DNA of 64,000 nucleotides from Candidatus Poribacteria bacterium (GTDB lineage: Bacteria; Poribacteria; WGA-4E; JAJDTR01): positions 337,880-401,879 of the forward strand of contig JAPPIK010000056.1 in assembly GCA_028820655.1 (NCBI GenBank), read 5' to 3'. Both the position numbers and the translations under genes were made by a program. The notes under the pieces were generated by a model that was given only the letters and a program-made list of their open reading frames with translations, did not search any database and was not told where the DNA came from. Of the stretch, positions 45,595-51,969 are shown piece after piece; position 1 is the first letter of the stretch; the number at the start of each line of letters is the position of its first letter.

Positions 45595-46554
45595 ATGGAT
45601 GCAAACCCAATGATGATTTTTGCCGGCAGCGGAAGCCGGCGTCTCACCCAGAAAATCTGTCGGTATCTCCAAGTATCGGCCGGGAAAAACGAGGTCATCC
45701 AATTTTCGGACGGCAACACGTTTGTCCGCGTGCTTGAGAACGTTCGAGGCCGACACGTCTATATCGTCCAATCCACGATATTCCCCACCAACGACAATTT
45801 TATGGAGTTGCTCTTCTGGATCGATGCCCTGAAGCGTGCAAGCGCCGAGTCAGTGACGGCAGTGATTCCGTATCTTAGCTACGCGAAGGGAGACAAAAAG
45901 GATGAACCGCGCGTCTCCATTCGAGCCCGGGTTTGCGCGGATGCGATTGAGGCGGCAGGCGCCGATCGAGTCGTTACGATGGATTTGCACGCGGCTCAGA
46001 TTCAGGGATTCTTTCGGATTCCGGTGGACAATCTCTATGCGCACCGCGTGCTGTGCCAAGAGATTGAGAAGATGAAATTGAGGGATATTGTTATCGTCGC
46101 ACCGGACACGGGATTTGCAAAGGATGCAAGGCGCTACGCGTCCTACCTCCGCACATCCGTCGCCATCGCGGATAAGCGCCGCCCGGAACACGATGAGAAG
46201 TCCGAGATTCTGGAGATAATCGGCGAAGTGAACGGCAAAACAGCGGTAATTGTCGACGATTTTACCATTTCCGGCGGGACATTGGTCAATGTCTCGACAG
46301 TGTTAATGGAACGGGGCGCAAGGGAGGTCTACGCTATGGTTTCTCATGGAGTGCTCGCCGAGGACGCGGCGCTGAAGATTGATGATAGCCCGATCACAAA
46401 ACTCCTTGCCACGGATACGGTGGAGAACTATCCGAATTCATTGCCGAAAAAGATTCAGTTTGTCTCTGTCGCCCCTCTGTTTGGGGAGGCTATCCGGCGC
46501 ATCCATAATCGCGAAAGCATAAGCGCCATGTTCCCGGACAGCGGCGATACCTAA
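45595..46554 (+). CDS. Ribose-phosphate pyrophosphokinase (PRPP synthetase), divergent
   Basis: Makes 5-phosphoribosyl 1-pyrophosphate from ribose 5-phosphate and ATP for nucleotide synthesis. It has IFAGSGSRRLTQKICRYLQV, FSDGNTFVRVLENVRGRHVY, QSTIFPTNDNFMELLFWIDALKRASA, VIPYLSYAKGDKKDEPRVSI, VVTMDLHAAQIQGFF and the PRPP loop VDDFTISGGTL. In the standard enzyme these are YFGYARQDRK.RPREPI.A and VDD(M/I).DTGGT; the Tyr/Arg-Gln-Asp loop reads KGDKK and the DT of DTGGT is IS. The substitutions place it in a divergent branch of the Prs family. The stop region overlaps the convergent DUF5069 gene by four bases. No strong Shine-Dalgarno was seen at ATG 45595; two Met codons lie at positions 6 and 7. 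Confidence 0.88.
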   Translation: MDANPMMIFAGSGSRRLTQKICRYLQVSAGKNEVIQFSDGNTFVRVLENVRGRHVYIVQSTIFPTNDNFMELLFWIDALKRASAESVTAVIPYLSYAKGDKKDEPRVSIRARVCADAIEAAGADRVVTMDLHAAQIQGFFRIPVDNLYAHRVLCQEIEKMKLRDIVIVAPDTGFAKDARRYASYLRTSVAIADKRRPEHDEKSEILEIIGEVNGKTAVIVDDFTISGGTLVNVSTVLMERGAREVYAMVSHGVLAEDAALKIDDSPITKLLATDTVENYPNSLPKKIQFVSVAPLFGEAIRRIHNRESISAMFPDSGDT

Positions 46555-47855
46555 GAGCGGGTTATCATACGCGTTCCAAACTCTTTTTCATCGGCGAAAA
46601 CCATGAGGTCGAAGAAGGTCTGAATATCGGTGCGGCGGGGATCGAGTTTGTTAATCAGCTTGGCGAAGAATGCGCGATGCCGTTCGGTCACCGGGCGTCG
46701 ATTTATCATTTCATCATTGAACGCAACTATGTCGTCCGATGTCTTCCGCGCGTTAGCCCGTACCCAGTCCGTGACATCGTTGTCGCCGCGTAGGTCTCCA
46801 ACGAGTTCAAGGAATTCTTGCGGCGTGACGCCGATAAACTGAAGCACCTGCCGATCATGCCCGGAATCCTCACCATACCAGTAATCCCCGATTGAGTCTG
46901 CCTTGAACGCCCTTGCTTTGTCGAGTGTTCGAGCCAAGCCCGCGATCCCCGCAATATCGGTACTATACGGGCTGCGGGGCGCATGCCTCCCGAGGTCAAC
47001 GATGCCGAAACCGCGTTCATCGTCAAGGTCCTGAAGTTCCGCCCATGTCGAAATGTCGGTACGACTCGGATCGATCTCGCGGATACGAGATTCGAGGTAG
47101 ACCCGCGCTTCCGCATCCTCCGCTCCCCGATTCGCCATAGCGCGATTGAAGTCATCAATTTCTTTTGGTTGGACGCGGCTCCGTTCCAACACCCATTCCC
47201 CCAATTCACAATCGTTGGGATTCTTGACTGCCGCTTCTTGGAAATCTTCTTCCGACACCTTTAGAAACTCCAATATTTTGCGGTCCTGTCCGGAATCCGC
47301 CCCGAATCGATATTCTCCGTTTTTTCCGGTTCGTACGGCTCGGGCTTTGTCCGCCATTCGCGCGACCCCGAAGATTCCGGCAACGTCTCTGGCGCGCGGG
47401 CTGCGAGGCGGTTTCTTCGTCAAATCTTTCTGCCAGAAATTGCCCCAATCGTCGAGTTCGATCGATTGCAGAATGGTCTTGATGTTCGTACTTCCGGGCG
47501 CGTATTTGGCAATGCGGTCTTTCAAACGCTGCTTGTATTCGTCTGTTTCGGGCAGCTGCTCCAATTCAGTCCGATTGAATTGGTCGATGGCTTCCTGCGC
47601 GACATTGCTCCTTTCTCCGATCCATTGGTTCAGTGACTCGTCATCGTGTTCGTCCACGGCTTCAGCGAATTCCTCTTCGGAGATGCCGAGAAAATCCAAG
47701 ACTTTGCGGTCCAATCCCGATTCTCCGCCGTAAAGAAATTCTCCTAGTGTTTCGTCGTTGTGTGCCCTAGCTTTGTCGACCATTCGCGCTGCCCCTACAA
47801 TGCCGGCGATTCCAAGATTCGAAGGTCGACGCGGCGGCTGGCGTGTCAAATCCAT
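46551..47855 (-). CDS. Protein with three tandem DUF5069 domains
   Basis: 434 residues of unknown function consisting of three consecutive copies of a domain of about 145 residues. Each copy starts 'DL....PR.P.....(G)I.G.AR..DKARA......G.Y.YG..SG.DR..L.F.G' and ends with an 'I.P...(D)I.T...L..LDD..G' signature: copy 1 about 1-138, copy 2 about 139-285, copy 3 about 286-434. This is the DUF5069 pattern, which is usually a single-domain protein of about 150 residues. The copies are well diverged from each other in sequence, so the duplication is old. No signal peptide or membrane segment. It is convergent with the PRPP synthetase gene and overlaps it by four bases. Confidence 0.85.
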   Translation of the reverse strand: MDLTRQPPRRPSNLGIAGIVGAARMVDKARAHNDETLGEFLYGGESGLDRKVLDFLGISEEEFAEAVDEHDDESLNQWIGERSNVAQEAIDQFNRTELEQLPETDEYKQRLKDRIAKYAPGSTNIKTILQSIELDDWGNFWQKDLTKKPPRSPRARDVAGIFGVARMADKARAVRTGKNGEYRFGADSGQDRKILEFLKVSEEDFQEAAVKNPNDCELGEWVLERSRVQPKEIDDFNRAMANRGAEDAEARVYLESRIREIDPSRTDISTWAELQDLDDERGFGIVDLGRHAPRSPYSTDIAGIAGLARTLDKARAFKADSIGDYWYGEDSGHDRQVLQFIGVTPQEFLELVGDLRGDNDVTDWVRANARKTSDDIVAFNDEMINRRPVTERHRAFFAKLINKLDPRRTDIQTFFDLMVFADEKEFGTRMITRS

Positions 47856-48262
47856 TAAATTGATTTCCTTTCCGTATCGAGGAGTTGAGTTTTCCGGTAC
47901 AACTGAACTTCAGCTTGGTGTTATGATACTCCGAATATACGAACCTGTACAAGAGGAATAGATAGGTCGCCGCGGGCCTGTCGCATATAAGTTTAGTGGT
48001 GAGCCGAGCATGAGGAGGTGTGGAAGGGAAAGATTGCTATTCACTACGGAAGTTTCCTTTAAGAGATGAGGACGTATTGAGGGCTTCATGAATGGGGATT
48101 ACGCAGATTGATCGGATAGGGAGGAGGTACGTGCTACTAGTAGCAGATTCATCGTGGAAAGAATCGCGACCCGGAGAAGATCTCTATCGCAGTCATTATT
48201 CATTCCTTTGATCTCCTACAGACGGGGCGTATACCGAAAAGAATACCCCTTCGCTGTTGAGT
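47856..48262. other. Divergent intergenic region
   Basis: About 400 nt upstream of both the DUF5069 gene (-) and smpB (+). Nothing beyond the smpB promoter, listed separately, could be recognised. Confidence 0.45.
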
Positions 48263-48291
48263 TTGCATAAATCAGTCAATTATGCTATAAT
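48263..48291 (+). promoter_or_regulatory. Sigma-70 promoter of smpB, predicted leaderless
   Basis: TTGCAT (48263-48268), 17-nt spacer, consensus TATAAT (48286-48291). Only six nt separate the -10 box from the ATG at 48298, so transcription should begin at or within a base or two of the start codon. Confidence 0.7.
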
Positions 48292-48297
48292 CCCTTC

Positions 48298-48759
48298 ATG
48301 AAGAATGCCGCCGGAAACGATTCCTCCAGAGTTGTAACCGTCAATCGAAAAGCGCGGCATGACTACCATCTGCACGACCGGTACGAAGCCGGAGTGGTGT
48401 TGCAGGGAACCGAAGTCAAGTCGATACGCGCGGGACGATTGAATCTGGCGGATAGTTATGCGAAACTCCGCGACGGCGAGTTCTTTTTGGTTGACGCTCA
48501 CATCGGTCCCTACGAACAGGGCAACCGTGAGAACCATGAGCCGAAACGTCAACGCAAGTTGCTGCTGAACCGCCGCGAGATTCGGAAGATTGAAAGCAAG
48601 ATCCGGTCGGCGGGCATGACGGTTGTGCCGACGAAAGCCTATTTCAATAACGGCAGGGTAAAGCTTGAGATTGCGATCGCGTCAGGTAAACGCGCTTACG
48701 ATAAGCGCGATTCCATTGAAAAGGAGGAGGCGCGGCGGGCAATTCGGTCTCATTTATAG
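48298..48759 (+). CDS. smpB: SsrA-binding protein SmpB
   Basis: Partner of tmRNA in trans-translation: binds its tRNA-like domain and brings it to stalled ribosomes. 153 residues. Motifs are NRKARHDYHLHDRYEAGVVLQGTEVKSIRAGRLNLADSYAKL, EFFLVDAHIGPYEQGN..NHEP.R.RKLLLNRREIRKI and VVPTKAYFNNGRVKLEIAIASGKRAYDKRDSI, and the C-terminal basic tail that enters the mRNA channel (EKEEARRAIRSHL). There is no Shine-Dalgarno, consistent with a leaderless message. The tmRNA gene lies 206 nt downstream on the same strand. Confidence 0.97.
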   Translation: MKNAAGNDSSRVVTVNRKARHDYHLHDRYEAGVVLQGTEVKSIRAGRLNLADSYAKLRDGEFFLVDAHIGPYEQGNRENHEPKRQRKLLLNRREIRKIESKIRSAGMTVVPTKAYFNNGRVKLEIAIASGKRAYDKRDSIEKEEARRAIRSHL

Positions 48760-48782
48760 AAAGGCTGGTGCGCGTAGGATTT

Positions 48783-48812
48783 CTATCGCACTTGCTATCC
48801 ACGCGCTTGATT
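48783..48812 (+). repeat. Dispersed intergenic repeat, copy 1
   Basis: Begins CTATCGCACTTGCTATCC and continues into CGCTTGATT. A second copy at 59059-59088 matches at 24 of 30 positions. Confidence 0.5.
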
Positions 48813-48835
48813 GCACCCTACAACTACTTCCAATG

Positions 48836-48903
48836 CGGGGCAAGATGCCCCGTCTACGGCATTTGGTGTACGGAAAACGGGACGTTTAGTGTACGGAAAA
48901 CGG
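48836..48903 (+). repeat. Hairpin and tandem 15-bp direct repeat upstream of tmRNA
   Basis: A hairpin CGGGGC-AAGAT-GCCCCG (48836-48852) is followed by two identical copies of GTGTACGGAAAACGG at 48866-48880 and 48889-48903, 23 nt apart. The hairpin core GCAAGATGCCCCG also occurs near 56807, where it is again followed by a GCATTTGGTGT motif, so the unit is a dispersed element; the exact tandem 15-mer is found only here. Confidence 0.55.
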
Positions 48904-48965
48904 TTGGAATCGATCATTTTTTGGTATAACAGTATAATTGCGGCGTCATGGAACACCTATAATAC

Positions 48966-49322
48966 GGGGGTGAAAAGGTTTCGACGTGAGTCAATGAGAT
49001 AAGAGTTGCATGCCGAGGTCTCCGCAGGCCTCGTTAAAAAGGCGGAAAAAACTTAACTGCTGACTACGAAGAGTTAGCTCTAGCTGCTTAAAGCAGCTAC
49101 GCTCGGCTAACTTGCGGCCCGTCGAGTTAGTCGGGCGCCAGACAACGGGCTCTGTGGCTTGTCTGTTCTCAAGGGTCAGGCTGCGAGAAAACACTTGAGA
49201 TAGCCTGAACGAATCTGGCATAAGGGAGTCGTTACGGTGAAGCGCCAAAACTTATGCTAAGCATGTAGTAGCTTTTATTGAACTGCTCTCGGACACGGGT
49301 TCGATTCCCGTCACCTCCATCA
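48966..49322 (+). ncRNA. ssrA: Transfer-messenger RNA
   Basis: One-piece tmRNA of about 357 nt that rescues stalled ribosomes. The 5' end GGGGGTGAAAAGGTTTCGAC is typical and its first seven bases pair with CACCTCC near the 3' end (one G-U pair). The T-arm is GGACACGGGTTCGATTCCCG. The tag reading frame starts at GCT 49059 and ends with TAA at 49089-49091: it encodes ADYEELALAA, giving AADYEELALAA when the charged alanine is counted, with the usual ALAA degradation signal. The 3' terminal CCA is not encoded exactly (A then TCA), so CCA would be added after processing. smpB lies just upstream. Confidence 0.97.
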
Positions 49323-49347
49323 GGTTTTTGAGTATATTTCTACCTCA

Positions 49348-49391
49348 AGGTGCAGTTGCCGATTGACACGGTTGGCGATTGCACCTTTTTT
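49348..49391 (+). terminator. Terminator downstream of tmRNA
   Basis: AGGTGCAGTTGCC pairs with GGCGATTGCACCT (one mismatch region, one G-U pair) around a 13-nt loop and runs into six T. Confidence 0.75.
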
Positions 49392-49521
49392 GTAATTGCT
49401 CTTCAATTTCCGCATTCGCGTGCCGTCTCTTCGAAGCATTCCCCAATAAACGGCAAGATTCTTGTAGCTTCCATTGCGTCTATACGACAGATTCACATCT
49501 CATACCAAGGAGAAACCGAAA

Positions 49522-50193
49522 GTGCAAACAATTGACAGAGCAAAGTTAATAGTGAAAGCACAAGTCGGCGATTTGCTGACGAAGTTGGAGGACGGGCAGA
49601 AGACTCGACAACTGGCGCTTGAGGAGGTGCGCGACGATATCCGACGGATTAAGTCTCTCATCGTCGGCGCTATTGCCGATCTCAAACTGATTGAGCGCCA
49701 AATTGAAGAGTCCGACACCGAATCGGGGACGTGGGAAGAGAGGGCGACGTTTGCGCTGCAAAAATCCGAGGAGGATTTGGCGCGGCGCGCACTTGCGCGT
49801 AAGCACGAACTAACGCAAAGAGCGGAACGCTATCGCGAGCAGCTTAACGCACAGCGCGATACCATCGATACGCTCAAATCAAGTCTGAAATCCTTGGAAT
49901 CTAGATTAGGTGAAATGCGTTTCGATGCGGCGCGAATGGATGTACAAGAAACGTTGTCTCGTCAATCTTCGCTCGGAGCGACCCACACAAGCGGTCATGT
50001 GCTTGATAGTCGTGCATTTGACGCATATGATCGAATGGTTGATCAGGTGCGAGACTTGGAGGCACATGCCGAGGCGTTCGATGAATTGATGCAAGGCGAT
50101 AAACTTGAGCGGGAGTTCCATGCGTTGGAACGTAAGGCTGAAGTGGATAAGGATTTAGCGGCGTTAAAATGCAGAATCTCTACCGGCGATTAA
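49522..50193 (+). CDS. PspA/IM30 family protein, paralogue 1
   Basis: A coiled-coil membrane-remodelling protein of the ESCRT-III-like PspA/Vipp1 family. 223 residues from a GTG start at 49522 that has AAGGAGA upstream; the frame continues 16 codons further upstream without support. Helical throughout, with LIVKAQVGDLLTKLEDGQKTRQLALEEVRDDIRRIKSLI as the family's first core helix and a long heptad region (ATFALQKSEEDLARRALARKHELTQRAERYREQLNAQ). The amphipathic N-terminal helix that binds membranes ('MGIF.R') is replaced by MQTIDRAKL, unlike paralogue 2, so membrane binding may differ. It lies upstream of a nuclease-family gene and paralogue 2. Confidence 0.85.
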   Translation: MQTIDRAKLIVKAQVGDLLTKLEDGQKTRQLALEEVRDDIRRIKSLIVGAIADLKLIERQIEESDTESGTWEERATFALQKSEEDLARRALARKHELTQRAERYREQLNAQRDTIDTLKSSLKSLESRLGEMRFDAARMDVQETLSRQSSLGATHTSGHVLDSRAFDAYDRMVDQVRDLEAHAEAFDELMQGDKLEREFHALERKAEVDKDLAALKCRISTGD

Positions 50194-50256
50194 ATACCAG
50201 CCGCCGTGACGTCTCGATTTAGAGGTGCGAACGGTTGACATCAATCCAGATTTTTG

Positions 50257-50285
50257 TTGAAATTCCCACCCGGTCACGTTACAAT
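50257..50285 (+). promoter_or_regulatory. Candidate sigma-70 promoter inside the PspA cluster
   Basis: TTGAAA (50257-50262), 17-nt spacer, TACAAT (50280-50285). It would start a transcript with a leader of about 105 nt for the nuclease-family gene at 50397. An upstream TTGACA at 50234 is also present without a good -10. Confidence 0.55.
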
Positions 50286-50396
50286 TCAACGCAGTTTCGG
50301 GTTACAAGCAAGGTCGTCGCAAAGCCTTGCGTAAAAACTCGCCCGATTGCGACAAGGTCGGGTAAATTCTATCAGGGAATTACAAGGAGAGTAACC

Positions 50397-50885
50397 ATGG
50401 TTGAAGTCGACGTGGCATTCATCTCTTTTGACCAACATGTGGGTACACCAATTGTGGTGCTGAAGGATAAAGCAGCCGAAACCAAGCGAATGTTGCTCAT
50501 TTGGATCGGTCCGCCGGAAGCCGCCGCCATTCAGTCAATAATCAAGGGCGAAGATTCCGTTCGCCCGATGACTCACGATTTGATGAAGAGTCTCATTGAA
50601 AGTCTTCAAGGAAAACTCACTTCTGTCTGCGTGCACTCCGTGGAAGATGGAACCTATTTCGGGCAAGTTACACTTCAGGCGGGTGGACGCACGATTGATG
50701 TTGACGCCCGCCCGAGCGATGCCATCGCGCTTGCGCTGCGCTGTAAATCACCAATCTACGTCGCCGAGGAGGTTATCGAAGAGCATGGTCTCTCCGAGGA
50801 CGATCTGAAAGAGGCGCATCAGCAGCAGACGAAGAGCGTGTTGGAAAACTTGGATGATGAGACGCTAGGCGAATTTACGGTCTAA
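50397..50885 (+). CDS. Bifunctional nuclease family protein (DUF151)
   Basis: 162 residues from the ATG at 50397, which has AAGGAGAG upstream (the open frame extends to 50235 without support). It matches the bifunctional nuclease (BFN/DUF151) family: GTPIVVLKDKAAETKRMLLIWIGPPEAAAIQSIIKGED, RPMTHDLMKSLIESL, VEDGTYFGQVTLQAGGRTIDVDARPSDAIALALRCKSPIYVAEEVIEE. The 'RPSDA.ALA.R...PI.V...V' core is diagnostic. Plant members cut DNA and RNA; bacterial members are mostly untested. The acidic C-terminal tail is typical. It stands between two PspA genes, with paralogue 2 starting 26 nt downstream. Confidence 0.92.
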   Translation: MVEVDVAFISFDQHVGTPIVVLKDKAAETKRMLLIWIGPPEAAAIQSIIKGEDSVRPMTHDLMKSLIESLQGKLTSVCVHSVEDGTYFGQVTLQAGGRTIDVDARPSDAIALALRCKSPIYVAEEVIEEHGLSEDDLKEAHQQQTKSVLENLDDETLGEFTV

Positions 50886-50911
50886 CCACCAAACGTTGAG
50901 ACTAACCAGCC

Positions 50912-51571
50912 ATGCCAATCTTTGAAAAAATCAGTCGAATTCTCAAATCAAATATCAACGATCTACTGGATCGCGTCGAGGACCCGGAAAAGGTCTTGAA
51001 TCAGTTGCTTGAGGATATGCGCCATGAGTTCAAAGAGGCAAAGGTGCAGGTGGTTGCGGCGATTCGCGATGGGAATCGGCTCGAGGCTCAACACAAGGAG
51101 AATCTGGATAGCGCCGAGAGTTGGGAAAAGCGAGCTATCGTATTCATCGAAAACGGCGATGATGTTCGAGCGAAAGAGGCGCTGCGCCGCAAGAAAGCCT
51201 ATAGCGAATTGGCCGATAATTACGGTGAGCAACTTGAATCCCAGCGGGAAAGCGTTGCGGTTCTCAAAGATGGATTGGCGACGTTGCAGGAGAAGATTGA
51301 AGAGGCAGAGCATAAACGCGCCATTCTGATTGCCCGCGCCAAGCGGGCGGAAGCCGAAAGGAATATTCAGGAAACGGTAGCCGGCATCGCGGAATCAAGT
51401 GCAGCCGATGCGTTTGATCGAATTCAAGATCGCGTGGCTGAAACCGAGGCGCATGCCGAAGCCTATCGCGAACTTCGAGATCTCAATGCGGAAGACTCAC
51501 TTTTTGAACCTAATCCTCACGATGAGATTGAGGATGAACTCGCCAAACTTAAAGAAAAACTGAAAAAGTAA
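50912..51571 (+). CDS. PspA/IM30 family protein, paralogue 2
   Basis: 219 residues. The N-terminus MPIFEKISRILKSNINDLLDRVEDPEKVLNQLLEDMRHEFKEAKVQV is the classic PspA/Vipp1 start, with the amphipathic membrane-binding helix 0 and the 'EDP.K.L.Q...DM' motif. A long coiled coil follows (about 30-150) and a short acidic/basic tail (HDEIEDELAKLKEKLKK). It probably polymerises on stressed membranes to keep the proton motive force. It directly follows the nuclease-family gene (26 nt) and precedes a small membrane protein gene. Confidence 0.95.
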   Translation: MPIFEKISRILKSNINDLLDRVEDPEKVLNQLLEDMRHEFKEAKVQVVAAIRDGNRLEAQHKENLDSAESWEKRAIVFIENGDDVRAKEALRRKKAYSELADNYGEQLESQRESVAVLKDGLATLQEKIEEAEHKRAILIARAKRAEAERNIQETVAGIAESSAADAFDRIQDRVAETEAHAEAYRELRDLNAEDSLFEPNPHDEIEDELAKLKEKLKK

Positions 51572-51622
51572 ACCGGTGCTTGGGAATTTCGATGTCACCC
51601 GGGCTTGGTATTGGATTCGATA

Positions 51623-51796
51623 ATGCCGTTATTAAGGAAATTCATCATCCTGGCGTTAATCGTCGTACTTACACTAATTGCGGTAATGTTGATTTTGCCA
51701 ATCGCTGTTTGGGTATTTCAATTTGTCGCTACTGTGCTCGCGCTCCTTGCGATTGGACTCGCGCTCGTGTATCTCATTCGAAAACTCCGCACCTGA
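51623..51796 (+). CDS. Small two-helix membrane protein
   Basis: 57 residues from the ATG at 51623 (a TTG at 51605 is possible). Almost wholly hydrophobic: two membrane helices (FIILALIVVLTLIAVMLIL and FVATVLALLAIGLALVYLI) with basic ends (MPLLRK and RKLRT). It lies 51 nt after PspA paralogue 2. Small membrane partners such as PspB/PspC/LiaI often accompany PspA, which makes this a plausible membrane docking partner, although no homology is recognised and no Shine-Dalgarno is clear. Confidence 0.6.
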   Translation: MPLLRKFIILALIVVLTLIAVMLILPIAVWVFQFVATVLALLAIGLALVYLIRKLRT

Positions 51797-51969
51797 ATCA
51801 CCATCTGGCACTGCAGCGGGTGCCGGTTGATGATTAACTTGAAACTAAATCTGATTTCCCTAGCAAGCAATCGAAAGAAAAGCGTGCCGAGAGATTTGCA
51901 TCTGCACTTGGTGAACGGAAAAACCCGAATGTAACTCCCAACCCTCATCTGGCAGCGATTACTTACTTG

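Noticed and set aside
48958-48963. TATAAT immediately upstream of tmRNA
   Set aside because: It would place the transcription start inside the mature tmRNA 5' end; a box further upstream (48933-48938) or read-through from smpB is more likely.
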